A stretch of 64,000 nucleotides of DNA from positions 124,001 through 188,000 of the forward strand of contig CAWBCM010000020.1 of the NCBI GenBank assembly GCA_963787285.1, in the 5' to 3' direction. The DNA comes from JAHEJN01 sp963787285. GTDB lineage: Bacteria > Actinomycetota > Acidimicrobiia > Acidimicrobiales > JAHEJN01. The notes under the pieces are model-generated. The model ran no database searches. It had not been told where the DNA came from and saw only the letters and a program-made list of their open reading frames with translations. A program made the translations under genes and the position numbers. Of this stretch, positions 28,867 through 36,918 are shown piece after piece; positions within the stretch are counted from its first letter, which is position 1, and every line of letters begins with the position of its first letter.

Positions 28867-28896
28867 TCCGCGCCCGTTCCGCCGAGCGACGACGGT

Positions 28897-29646
28897 TCAT
28901 CCCGGCCAGCCATCGCGTGCGATCAGCACGTCGCGGAGTACCGCGGGCCGGTCGGTCATGACCCCGTCGACTCCGAGGTCGAGCACACGATGCATCTCGT
29001 CGGCGTCGTCGATGGTCCAGACGTGGACCTGGACGTCGTGGCGGTGCGCGGTGGCGACGAACCGCTCGTCGAGGAGCACACGTCCACCGGCGTGGGTGGG
29101 GACCTGCGCGCAGCTGGCACCGATTCGTCCCGTCGGCACACCGAAGCTGGCCGCCCGCAAACGGGCGATGCCGGCCCGTCCGAGGCTGTGGCACAGACGC
29201 GGGCCCAGGGCCTGGCGCACACGGCGAATGCGCCGATCGGAGAACGAGGCCACACAGACCCGATCGAGAAGCCCGAGCCGGGCGATCACCTCGATGAGCG
29301 GCTCGACCGACGCGTCGGCTTTGGCGTCGACGTTGAAGCACACGTCGGGGAAGGCCATCACCAGCTCGTCGAAGCGGGGGATCGGCTCGCGGCCGTCGAC
29401 CCGTGCGAGTGCGACTTCGCTCCAGGTGAGCTCGGCAATCGCACCGGCGCGATCGGTGACCCGATCGAGCCGATCGTCGTGGAAGGCCACCAGTACTCCG
29501 TCGCGGGTGCAGTGCACGTCGGTCTCGAGGTACCGGTAACCGAGCCCGACGGCATTGGCAAACGCGGGCATGGTGTTCTCCGGCCAATCGCCGGCACCGC
29601 CGCGGTGGGCGAAAGCGAGGGGACCGGGATGGTCGAGAAAGCCCAT
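28897..29646 (-). CDS. Glycerophosphodiester phosphodiesterase
   Basis: A 249-residue TIM-barrel phosphodiesterase that releases glycerol-3-phosphate from deacylated phospholipids. The catalytic opening LAFAHRGGAGDWPENTM carries the His, Arg and Glu residues, YLETDVHCTRDGVLVAFHDDRLDRVT adds the Glu-Asp pair and second His, and VHVWTIDDADEM the conserved VWT-D. No signal peptide is present, so it is cytoplasmic. TAGCGT lies 7 nt before the ATG and faces the divergent pyruvate kinase promoter. The 3' side borders the 763-bp non-coding region. Confidence 0.92.
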   Translation of the reverse strand: MGFLDHPGPLAFAHRGGAGDWPENTMPAFANAVGLGYRYLETDVHCTRDGVLVAFHDDRLDRVTDRAGAIAELTWSEVALARVDGREPIPRFDELVMAFPDVCFNVDAKADASVEPLIEVIARLGLLDRVCVASFSDRRIRRVRQALGPRLCHSLGRAGIARLRAASFGVPTGRIGASCAQVPTHAGGRVLLDERFVATAHRHDVQVHVWTIDDADEMHRVLDLGVDGVMTDRPAVLRDVLIARDGWPG

Positions 29647-29724
29647 GAACCGTACGCTAGCCCGGCGCTCAGAGGCTCGATCTCGCAGCGTTGGAGTGTG
29701 CGCCGAACCGCTACTGTGACGGGG
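29647..29724. promoter_or_regulatory. Divergent leaderless promoters (phosphodiesterase / pyruvate kinase)
   Basis: TAGCGT on the minus strand (complement of 29654-29659) is 7 nt before the phosphodiesterase ATG. TACTGT at 29712-29717 is 7 nt before the pyruvate kinase GTG at 29725. Neither gene has a clear ribosome-binding site beyond a G-run. Confidence 0.5.
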
Positions 29725-31158
29725 GTGAGCACCCGCAGAACGAAGATCGTCGCGACCATCGGCCCCGCGTCGGATTCTCCCGAGGTCATCCAGGCGATGA
29801 TCGAAGCGGGCATGAACGTCGCCCGCATCGGTGTGGCCCACAGCTCCATCGAGGAAGCGACCGACCGGATGCGCCGGGTTCGCGACATCGCCGCGCGGGT
29901 CGGTCAGCGCGTCGGCGTCCTCATCGACCTGCCCGGACCGAAGCCACGTCTGGCGACGACGCAAGGGCGGATCGAGCTGGTCGTGGGGGCCACGGTGCGT
30001 CTCGTCGCCGGAACCCATCCCAGCACGCCAGACGAGCTCGCCGTCGACTATGCGGGGTTTCTCGGTGATCTCCGGGTCGGCGAGTCGATCGGTCTCGGCG
30101 ATGGAACCACGGTGATCCGCATCGACGCGATCGAGAGTGATCGGGCCGTGGCAACGGTCACGCTCCCCGGCTTCCTCTCCGGTCGCAGCGGTGTGCACAT
30201 TCCCGGCGAGCGGCTCAGCCTGGCCAATCCGACATCGCAAGATCTCGAAATCGTCGATCACTTCGTCAAGCACGAAGTCGACATGATCGCCGTCTCGTTC
30301 GTCCGCACTGCCGAGGAGGTGCGTGGACTCGGCACCGAGCCCCATCCGTTCGGCCCGCTGGTGGTGACCAAGATCGAGACCCGAGCCGCCATCGAGAATC
30401 TGGCCGCCATAATCGGCGCATCGTCGGCCATCATGGTGGCTCGGGGTGACCTCGGCGCCGAGGTCGATCTGGCCGATCTGCCTCACCTCCAGAAACGAAT
30501 CATCCGGGAGAGCATCGCGGCCGGCCTGCCGGTGATCACGGCAACACAGATGCTCGACTCCATGGTGCATTCGGCCATGCCCACCCGTGCCGAGGCGTCC
30601 GACGTCGCCAATGCGGTGTTCGACGGCACGTCGGCGGTGATGCTGTCGGCCGAGACCGCCGTCGGCGTCGATCCGGCCGGCGTGGTGGGCACGATGGCCG
30701 ACCTCGCTCGGCGAGCCGACGAGGAGTTCGATCACACCGGCTGGGGGCGCCGGCTCTCCGACAGTCGCGGCACTGCACCGAATCGTTCCACGGTCACCTC
30801 GGTCACCGACGCCATGACCCATGCGTCTTGGCGGGCCGCACAGAATCTGGGATGCCGGACGCTGCTCTGCATATCGGGGAGCGGGCGGACCGTGCGGTCC
30901 ATGGCCCGCTTCCGTCCCGAGGCCAAGATCCTCGGGTTCACCGTCGACGAGCGCACCGCTCAACAGCTCACCCTGAGCTGGGGAGTCACCCCCCAGCTCC
31001 TGGATCACGACGGCACCTACGAGGACCGCGTCAACACCGCGGTGCGGCAGGCTCGCCATGCCGGTGACGTGCGTTCCGGTGACCTCGTGGCCATCCTGGC
31101 CGGCATCGACACGACGGCCCATTCGACCGACACGTTGCGCATCGTGAGGATTCCCTGA
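29725..31158 (+). CDS. pyk: Pyruvate kinase, divergent N-terminal motif
   Basis: A 477-residue pyruvate kinase-family protein. RRTKIVATIGPASDSPE opens the barrel; IAVSFVRTAEEV, VTKIETRAAIEN with the catalytic Lys-Ile-Glu, IMVARGDLGAEVD, TATQMLDSM and PTRAEASDVANAVFDG are conserved, and the C-terminal allosteric-type domain is present. The usual RxNFSHG is replaced by RIGVAHSS (34-41), losing the Asn and Ser that hold K+ and phosphate. The Lys in DLPGPKPR occupies the site that makes many enzymes K+-independent. It may be an active paralogue with altered cation use or a divergent regulator (inference). Start GTG. Confidence 0.85.
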   Translation: MSTRRTKIVATIGPASDSPEVIQAMIEAGMNVARIGVAHSSIEEATDRMRRVRDIAARVGQRVGVLIDLPGPKPRLATTQGRIELVVGATVRLVAGTHPSTPDELAVDYAGFLGDLRVGESIGLGDGTTVIRIDAIESDRAVATVTLPGFLSGRSGVHIPGERLSLANPTSQDLEIVDHFVKHEVDMIAVSFVRTAEEVRGLGTEPHPFGPLVVTKIETRAAIENLAAIIGASSAIMVARGDLGAEVDLADLPHLQKRIIRESIAAGLPVITATQMLDSMVHSAMPTRAEASDVANAVFDGTSAVMLSAETAVGVDPAGVVGTMADLARRADEEFDHTGWGRRLSDSRGTAPNRSTVTSVTDAMTHASWRAAQNLGCRTLLCISGSGRTVRSMARFRPEAKILGFTVDERTAQQLTLSWGVTPQLLDHDGTYEDRVNTAVRQARHAGDVRSGDLVAILAGIDTTAHSTDTLRIVRIP

Positions 31159-31910
31159 GCCCAAGTGCCCTGGCGGTCGATCACCACCGGGGGGACTCCG
31201 GCCAGATCGTCGTGTGCGTGCACGGTGCCCTCGATCGTGGCGCCAGTTTCTCCAGGGTCCGCCGACGCCTCCGACATCACGACGTGATCACCTATGACCG
31301 ACGAGGCTACGGCCGCAGTGTCGACGTGCCCGTCGAGAGCGGCATCGACCGCCATGTGGCCGATCTCGTCACGGTCATCGGTGGCCGACGGGTGATCGCG
31401 GTGGGTCACAGCTTCGGTGGACTGGTCGTGCTCGGCCTGGCCGCGCAGTTCCCCCACCAGGTGGCGGCTCTGGTGGTGTACGAACCGCCACTGTCGTGGC
31501 TGCCGTGGTGGAGCCGCGCCCGAGGCCCGACCCCGGGAGGAGATGTCGCGCCCGCACTGGCTGCCGAAGCGTTCTTCCGAAGCGTCGTCAGCGACCAGGC
31601 GTGGGAGCGCCTCGATCCGGCGACGCGTGAGCAGCGCCAGGCCGAGGGACCAGCCCTCGTTGCGGACCTGGCCGCGGCACGATCCGGCCCGGTCTTCGAT
31701 CCGGTGGCCGTGGTCGCGCCGGTGGTCGTCTCACGCGGGGAACATGCCCTCGAGCGGCACGCTCGCGGAGCCGAAACGCTGTCGGGCTGGCTCGGCGAGC
31801 AGACCGTCCACGTGATCGCGGGAGCACACCACGGTGCGCACATGAGTCATCCCGACTCGTTCGCCGAGCTGGTCGAAATCGCCATCGGCCGCAGCCAGGA
31901 CGACGTTTGA
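31155..31910 (+). CDS. Alpha/beta hydrolase, possible CTG start
   Basis: A hydrolase of the alpha/beta fold: oxyanion segment VCVHGALDRG, nucleophile elbow GHSFGG, and the catalytic His in GAHHGAHMSHP, with an Asp in the preceding strand. The fold normally needs about 20 residues before VCVHG. These are encoded upstream of the first GTG (31212), but no ATG, GTG or TTG occurs there. CTG at 31155 would start it in a CTGA overlap with the pyruvate kinase stop, matching the other NTGA junctions here, and gives 251 residues. If GTG 31212 is used the protein is 232 residues and lacks its first strand. Confidence 0.7.
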   Translation: MSPSALAVDHHRGDSGQIVVCVHGALDRGASFSRVRRRLRHHDVITYDRRGYGRSVDVPVESGIDRHVADLVTVIGGRRVIAVGHSFGGLVVLGLAAQFPHQVAALVVYEPPLSWLPWWSRARGPTPGGDVAPALAAEAFFRSVVSDQAWERLDPATREQRQAEGPALVADLAAARSGPVFDPVAVVAPVVVSRGEHALERHARGAETLSGWLGEQTVHVIAGAHHGAHMSHPDSFAELVEIAIGRSQDDV

Positions 31911-32198
31911 TCAGCCGCCCCGGTTGCGGATGTAGGCCTCGCACTGACGAATGGCCCCTTCGGGGAAATCGACTTCGAAGCCGGCCACGCTGCAGGAGCA
32001 GGTGAGGCGACATTCGTCGAGATCCTCGCGATACACCCACACCGACACGACCAGACCGAACAGCAGGACCAGCGCAACGATCTTCTGGAGGACCGAGGTG
32101 ACGATACGCACCGTGAGGAGCATGAGCAGGCCCAGACCGATGATCACGGCCCACGACATGCGTTCGATGAACGTCACGTCCATCCACTCGGGGAGCAT
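31911..32198 (-). CDS. Hypothetical membrane protein with conserved cysteines
   Basis: 95 residues: a short cytoplasmic start, two adjacent hydrophobic helices (about 12-31 and 38-53), then a soluble C-terminal part with DECRLTCSCSVAGFEVD and IRQCEAYIR. The four cysteines could form disulfides or bind metal outside the membrane. TACTGT is 7 nt before the ATG. It converges with the hydrolase gene with no gap (stops at 31910 and 31911). No family is recognised. Confidence 0.6.
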   Translation of the reverse strand: MLPEWMDVTFIERMSWAVIIGLGLLMLLTVRIVTSVLQKIVALVLLFGLVVSVWVYREDLDECRLTCSCSVAGFEVDFPEGAIRQCEAYIRNRGG

Positions 32199-32265
32199 GT
32201 CCGAAACAGTAGCCGTGGCACCGTCACCGGTTCGCGCATCCCCGCGGCGACAGTAGAGTCGACCG
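32199..32265. promoter_or_regulatory. Divergent leaderless promoters (membrane protein / DUF3151)
   Basis: TACTGT on the minus strand (complement of 32206-32211) is 7 nt before the ATG at 32198. TAGAGT at 32254-32259 is 6 nt before the ATG at 32266. Both genes have no Shine-Dalgarno. Confidence 0.5.
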
Positions 32266-32706
32266 ATGAGTGATTCACCCGTCAATTTGACGCGCGCCGG
32301 CCCGCCGGAGACCGTGCTCGACGACGAAGCGCCCGATGTCCTCTCCGCCATCGAGCGGGCCGGAGGCCTCGATGCGGCCGATCGGCGTCGGGCGCTGGCC
32401 GCGGTGGTGGCCGACAACCCACAGTCGCTCTTCGGGTGGGCCGCCCTCGGCGAGACCACCGATGACATCGTCGAGGCCTACGCCTACTTCCGCGTGGGCT
32501 ATCACCGAGGCCTCGATCGCCTCCGCCAGTCCGGATGGCGGGGCTCGGGATTTGTTCGCTGGACCCACCCGTCGAACCGGGGATTCCTCCGAGCGCTGGC
32601 CGGTCTGGCGGCTTCGGCGGAGGCCATCGGCGAGACCCCCGAAGCCGAGCGGTGCACGCTGTTCCTCCAGCAACTCGATCCCTCGTGGCCGCCGACTCCG
32701 GACTGA
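32266..32706 (+). CDS. DUF3151 family protein
   Basis: A 146-residue actinobacterial conserved protein. The central block YAYFRVGYHRGLDRLRQSGW followed by SNRGFLRALAGLAASAEAIGE is diagnostic for DUF3151, whose biochemical function is unknown. It is predicted helical, cytoplasmic and TPR-like. Its neighbours (mobA, rhodanese, RNase D) start within a few bases of one another, so it heads a likely co-transcribed group. TAGAGT 6 nt before ATG is the promoter element. Confidence 0.87.
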   Translation: MSDSPVNLTRAGPPETVLDDEAPDVLSAIERAGGLDAADRRRALAAVVADNPQSLFGWAALGETTDDIVEAYAYFRVGYHRGLDRLRQSGWRGSGFVRWTHPSNRGFLRALAGLAASAEAIGETPEAERCTLFLQQLDPSWPPTPD

Positions 32707-32714
32707 GCTCGACG

Positions 32715-33278
32715 ATGGGGCCATTCGCCGGCGCGGTGCTGGTCGGCGGACGCAGCTCACGCATGGGTACCGACAAGGCAAGACTCGTGATCGACGGGAT
32801 GGCGCTTGCCGATCGCGCTGCCGGCGTCCTCGAAGCTGCGGGAGCAGATCCCGTCGTGTTCGTCGGCGCCGATCCCGGCCGCGGCCGGGCACGCCGGCCT
32901 GTGGTCGACGATCGGTTTCCCGGCGAGGGTCCGATGGGCGGGGTGGTCTCGGCGCTCGGTTCGATCGGGCACGACCTCGTCGGGGTCGTGGCCTGTGACA
33001 TGCCTGCGTTGGCGGTCGACGAGTTCCATCGGCTGCTCGGCGCGATCGGTGCGGCCGACGTGGCGGTCACCGTCGCCGCCGGCATCGATCAACCTCTTCA
33101 CGCTCTGTGGAGTCGGCAAGCCCTGCCGGTGCTGGCCCGGGCGTTCGACGACGGCGAGCGCTCGTTGCGGCGAGCACTGGGCCTGCTCGCCGTGGTGAGG
33201 GTGCCAGCGGGCGACCCGTTGCATCTCATCGACATCGACACGCCCGAAGACCTTCGTTCGTATCGTGCCCGGCGCTAG
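32715..33278 (+). CDS. mobA: Molybdenum cofactor guanylyltransferase
   Basis: A 187-residue nucleotidyltransferase that attaches GMP to molybdopterin. The GTP-binding motif VLVGGRSSRMGTDKA is at about 7-21, and VVDDRFPGEGPMGGVVSAL and VVACDMPALAVDE give the substrate and Mg-binding residues. The length is typical. No other molybdenum cofactor gene is in the window. ATG at 32715 follows the DUF3151 stop by 8 bp and has no strong ribosome site, consistent with coupling. Relatives include CTP:molybdopterin enzymes (mocA), so the donor nucleotide is not proven. Confidence 0.8.
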   Translation: MGPFAGAVLVGGRSSRMGTDKARLVIDGMALADRAAGVLEAAGADPVVFVGADPGRGRARRPVVDDRFPGEGPMGGVVSALGSIGHDLVGVVACDMPALAVDEFHRLLGAIGAADVAVTVAAGIDQPLHALWSRQALPVLARAFDDGERSLRRALGLLAVVRVPAGDPLHLIDIDTPEDLRSYRARR

Positions 33279-33305
33279 CCTCACAGCGTCCCCGACAGGA
33301 GCCTC

Positions 33306-33644
33306 ATGATCAACGACATCCCGCAGGTACCGGTCGACGAGCTCGCTCGCCGGCTGGAATCGGGCGCCCGTCTCGTCGATGTGCGGGAACTCGACGAGTT
33401 CGTCTCCGGGCATGTCCCCGGCGCCGTTCACCTCCCGCTCTCGGCATGGCCCGACGCAGCCGGTGCCCTCCACGCCGGCGGAGCGGTTCACCTCATCTGT
33501 GCCAAAGGTGGCCGATCACAGAAGGCGGCCGAATACCTGGCGGCACGGGGGTACGAAGTCGCAAACATCGAGGGCGGCACCAAGGATTGGATCGACGGCG
33601 GTTTCCCGGTCGAAACCGGCGAGGCCCCGGTTACCGATGTCTGA
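33306..33644 (+). CDS. Rhodanese-like sulfurtransferase
   Basis: A 112-residue single rhodanese domain. RLVDVRELDEFVSGHVPGA is the family N-terminal motif, and the active-site loop is LICAKGGRSQKAAEYL, with the catalytic cysteine at about 64 carrying the persulfide. It resembles stand-alone GlpE-like enzymes that move sulfur from thiosulfate to cyanide, thioredoxin or cofactor pathways. Proximity to mobA makes a molybdenum-cofactor role attractive but unproven. AGGAG precedes the ATG. The stop overlaps the next gene by 8 nt. Confidence 0.9.
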   Translation: MINDIPQVPVDELARRLESGARLVDVRELDEFVSGHVPGAVHLPLSAWPDAAGALHAGGAVHLICAKGGRSQKAAEYLAARGYEVANIEGGTKDWIDGGFPVETGEAPVTDV

Positions 33645-34842
33645 CACCGAGTCGACGCCGTTCGAGTACATCGATCAGCCCGAGGCCTTCACCGAGGTGC
33701 TCGACGAACTGTCGGCCGCCGAGGTCTTTGCCGTCGACACCGAGTTCCACCGTGAACGCACGTACTACCCGCGCGTCGCCCTGGTGCAGATCAAATGGGG
33801 CGACCGACTGGTCCTGGTCGACCCTCTCGCGGTCGACCTCGAGCCATTCGGCAAGGTGCTCGACGGGCCCGGACTGGTCGTGATGCACGCGGCCGGTCAA
33901 GACCTCGAAGTCATGTTGCGTGAGTGCCATACGGTGCCTCGTCGAATGTTCGACACCCAGATAGCGGCCGGCTTCCTCGGCATGCGCTCGCCCTCGCTGG
34001 CGGCTCTGCACGAGCGCATCCTGGGCAAGCGGCTGGGAAAGGGTGACCGACTCACCGACTGGCTGCGTCGACCGCTGGAGCCCAGTCAGCTCGCCTACGC
34101 CGCCTCCGACGTCGAGCACCTGCTGGAAATCCACGCCGCGCTCGTCGCCGATCTCGACGCTCGCGGCCGCACCGAGTGGGCCGAAGCCGAGACCGACCTG
34201 CTGCGACGCAAGATGGTCGTGGCGCGTGACCCCCTCGACGCATGGCTGCGCATCAAGGAGACCCGCCATCTGAAGGGCGCAGCCCGCGGTGTGGCCCGAG
34301 CGGTCGGCGCGTGGCGGGAGCTCGTGGCAAGCGAACGAGACCTCCCGCCACGGTTCATCCTCTCGGATCTGGCCGTCGTGTCGGTGGCCCAGAAGGCCCC
34401 GACCTCGATCGAGGCCTTGGCCAAGCTGCGCGGCATCGAGGAACGGCAAGCCCGAGGGCAACAGGGTGCGGAGATCCTTGCGGCGGTGGCTAGCGGCCTG
34501 GCCGAGGGGCCACCGAAGCGGGAACGGCCGATGAACCGGGGTGACCAGGTGTCCCTGCGGCCGGCCGCCTCGCTCCTGTCGGCGTGGATCGCCCAGTACG
34601 CCAACGACCTCGAGCTCGATCCCGCCCTGCTCGGTACTCGCTCCGACATCGAGGCACTGCTGCGAGGCGAGCCCTCGCGACTGAGCGAAGGTTGGCGAAA
34701 CGAACTCGCCGGGGAGCCGATCCGGCGCCTCGTGGCCGGCGACGCCTCACTGGCCTTCGCCGGCGGTGGCAAGCTGCTCCTGGAGTCTCGTTCGGGCGAA
34801 CCGATCGTCACCGTGCCTCCCGCCGACCACCGCGAGGGGTGA
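33637..34842 (+). CDS. RNase D-like exonuclease with HRDC domain
   Basis: A 401-residue DEDD-family 3'-5' exonuclease. FAVDTEFHRERTYYPRVA holds the first Asp and Glu, HAAGQDLEVM the second Asp, and YAASDVEHLLEIH the Tyr and last Asp of the DEDDy set. The C-terminal half contains an HRDC domain (LAKLRGIEERQARGQQGAEI) typical of RNase D. It trims tRNA and other stable-RNA 3' ends. The start ATG is inside the rhodanese gene (8-nt overlap). Similar proteins are called ribonuclease D in Actinobacteria. Confidence 0.88.
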   Translation: MSDTESTPFEYIDQPEAFTEVLDELSAAEVFAVDTEFHRERTYYPRVALVQIKWGDRLVLVDPLAVDLEPFGKVLDGPGLVVMHAAGQDLEVMLRECHTVPRRMFDTQIAAGFLGMRSPSLAALHERILGKRLGKGDRLTDWLRRPLEPSQLAYAASDVEHLLEIHAALVADLDARGRTEWAEAETDLLRRKMVVARDPLDAWLRIKETRHLKGAARGVARAVGAWRELVASERDLPPRFILSDLAVVSVAQKAPTSIEALAKLRGIEERQARGQQGAEILAAVASGLAEGPPKRERPMNRGDQVSLRPAASLLSAWIAQYANDLELDPALLGTRSDIEALLRGEPSRLSEGWRNELAGEPIRRLVAGDASLAFAGGGKLLLESRSGEPIVTVPPADHREG

Positions 34843-34971
34843 TCCTGTCGGCGCGGCGCGCTGGTGTAGGGTGGCGAAACGGGCTGGCCGAGCCCCCTGT
34901 CCACCGCCTGACGGACAGCAACGGCCGCTAGAGTCTGCCTTGTACTGTTCTCTCCCGCGGAGTCTTCGAAA

Positions 34972-35181
34972 GTGAAGAAGGGACGCCACCGACGTTACGA
35001 AGAGGCCCGTGCGCTCAAGCACACGAGCGATGGCCTCGACGGAATGTTCAGCGACAACGAGGAACCCTGCCCCGAATGCGAGGCACTTCCCGGACAAGAC
35101 CACAAGAGTTGGTGCCTCAATGCCAGCGCTTCGGTTTCGGCATCGCCCGCCGATGACGCCGAGGACCTCTTTCCCCGCTGA
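34972..35181 (+). CDS. Hypothetical small Cys-containing protein
   Basis: 69 residues: a very basic start MKKGRHRRYEEARALK, an acidic middle, and CPECEALPGQDHKSWC, a Cys-x2-Cys ... Cys pattern with a His that may bind zinc. The Asp/Glu-rich tail ends in FPR. It follows the exonuclease after 129 bp in which TAGAGT and TACTGT hexamers could act as promoters. GGAG nine nt before GTG is the ribosome site. No family is recognised; the basic patch suggests RNA or ribosome contact (inference). Confidence 0.55.
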   Translation: MKKGRHRRYEEARALKHTSDGLDGMFSDNEEPCPECEALPGQDHKSWCLNASASVSASPADDAEDLFPR

Positions 35182-35217
35182 GTCTGCGCCTGCCGGGTCT
35201 CTCCGGTTGCTCATCGC

Positions 35218-35240
35218 CGGCTCGGCCGGCCGCTGAGCCG
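35218..35240. terminator. Possible bidirectional hairpin
   Basis: CGGCTC (35218-35223) pairs with GAGCCG (35235-35240) around an 11-nt loop containing GGCCGGCC. It lies between convergent stops of the small Cys protein and the CLC gene. No T-run is seen, so confidence is modest. Confidence 0.35.
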
Positions 35241-35256
35241 ATACCGCCTCTGGGGC

Positions 35257-36918
35257 TCAACCCTCGGTCTGGTCGAGTATCTCGTCGAGCTTGAGGATGT
35301 CGTCGGCGCGAACGACGCCGATGAAGTTCCCGTCGTTGTCGGTCACCGCCATCTGGTCGATGTCGGCAAGGTCCATCGCCTTGACCGCGTCGCGAATCGT
35401 CCACGAGGGAGTCGCGGCAGGAACATCGGTTTTCATGATCGAGCCGAGGTCGATCCCGTCCCAGTCGTCGCGGGGAACGCCTCGCAGCTGATCGAGCGAG
35501 CACATGCCGGTGTACTTGCCGTGGTCGACGACGGGTACCTCCCGCTCGCGACGACCGAGCACGTGGATGTACACGAACTCCGCCGCCGTAGCGTCGCTGG
35601 GGGCAGTGAGGACGTCGGTGGTCAGCGCCGCGGTGATGGGCAGCGTGAACCGGCGCTCGAGGTGGCCGAGGCGCACCGAGCGCTGATACGAGGACACCGA
35701 GGTGCCTCCGGCGCTGAGCTGTGACGCGGCCGCGGCGATGAGCGCGGGTACGACGTAGGCCGCACCTGCCCCGTTCGATTCGGCCACGAACATCACGGCG
35801 GCGATGGGCGCTCGGTACCCGGCGCCGAGGAACGCGGCCAATCCGAGCGTCGCGTAGAGGCCGGTGGTGTTGTCGATCGTCTCGCCGACGAACTGCCCCA
35901 TGATGACGCCCTGAACCGCCAGCGGAATGAACAACCCTCCGGTTCCCGACGAGGCGACGGTCGCCAGGGTGGCTGCGATCCGGAAGCCGAACAAGGCGGC
36001 AATCAGGCCGAGGCTGTGATCGCCGCCGGTGAGCCACTCGAGTGCGTTGACGCCGGGGCCCAACGTGGTCGGCTCGTCGAACACCAGGTCGGAGGTGATG
36101 ACGAGGCCGCCGAGCACCGCTCCGCCCACCAGGACCCTGACCACCGGACCGGTCGACTTGGCGAGGCTCTTGGCCTGTTGGACGGCCCAGGCGACCCATC
36201 GGGCACCGAAGCCGGCGAGGAGCCCGACCACGGCGCCTCCGGCGATGTCGGTCAGTCGAAGTTCTTGTTGGACCCGTCCGAAATAGGGCAGCACCGGCTC
36301 GGTGCCGACGATGAGGACGAACGTCGCGTAGGCCGAGGCGGCGGCGAACAACGAGGGGAGCAGCGCTCGGCGGGCGAGGTCGTCCCGGTAGGGGGCCTCG
36401 AGCGCGAAGATCACGCCGGTGGCGGGGGCCTGGAAGATCGCGGCCACTCCCGCAGCTGCACCCGCGGTGAGCAGGACCTTGGTCTCCTCACGACGGAAGT
36501 ACTGACTGAACCGCTCCTGGAGGTTGAGCCCGATGCTCGAACCCGCGTAGATCGAGGGGCCTTCCAGGCCCACCGCGCCGCCGAAACCGATCGTCGCCAT
36601 GCCGGCCAACAGCTTGGCCGGTAGCTCCCGGAGAGGCAGATGCGGGGAGCGCTCGTGAAACGACCGTATGTACTCGTCCGACGTCGATGAGTCGGCCCCG
36701 CGGCCGACGAATCTCAGCACGGCCGTGGAGATCGCCAGACCCAGGAACGGTGCGAGTGCCTGCTGCCAGAGCGGCCGCGCGAACAGCTCCTCGAGGAGGA
36801 GCCCGACGGTGACCTTCTCGAAGCCGGCCACCACCGCGCCCACGAGCACGCCCGTGATCAGCGAGGCCACCACCATTCGGGGCAGGCGGACCCTGGCGTC
36901 GACGAAGGGAAGCTTCAC
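35257..36918 (-). CDS. CLC-type chloride channel/antiporter with CBS domains
   Basis: A 553-residue CLC-family protein with about ten to twelve membrane helices (1-400) and two C-terminal CBS domains (about 430-553), the latter reading AEFVYIHVLG, EVPVVDHGKYTGMCSLDQL and ADIDQMAVTDNDGNFIGVV. The gating-glutamate motif GLEGPS has Glu at about 119, and ASSGTGGLFIPL is the second anion-binding loop. The usual GSGIP loop is not visible; the region reads SPHLPLRELP. CBS domains bind adenine nucleotides and suggest control by energy charge. Start GTG overlaps the upstream gene stop (GTGA). Confidence 0.85.
   Translation of the reverse strand: MKLPFVDARVRLPRMVVASLITGVLVGAVVAGFEKVTVGLLLEELFARPLWQQALAPFLGLAISTAVLRFVGRGADSSTSDEYIRSFHERSPHLPLRELPAKLLAGMATIGFGGAVGLEGPSIYAGSSIGLNLQERFSQYFRREETKVLLTAGAAAGVAAIFQAPATGVIFALEAPYRDDLARRALLPSLFAAASAYATFVLIVGTEPVLPYFGRVQQELRLTDIAGGAVVGLLAGFGARWVAWAVQQAKSLAKSTGPVVRVLVGGAVLGGLVITSDLVFDEPTTLGPGVNALEWLTGGDHSLGLIAALFGFRIAATLATVASSGTGGLFIPLAVQGVIMGQFVGETIDNTTGLYATLGLAAFLGAGYRAPIAAVMFVAESNGAGAAYVVPALIAAAASQLSAGGTSVSSYQRSVRLGHLERRFTLPITAALTTDVLTAPSDATAAEFVYIHVLGRREREVPVVDHGKYTGMCSLDQLRGVPRDDWDGIDLGSIMKTDVPAATPSWTIRDAVKAMDLADIDQMAVTDNDGNFIGVVRADDILKLDEILDQTEG

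Noticed and set aside
28134..28896. RNase P RNA, tmRNA or SRP RNA gene
   Set aside because: No GAGGAAAGTCC, no tag ORF with tRNA-like ends and no GGAAGG-type SRP loop are visible on either strand.
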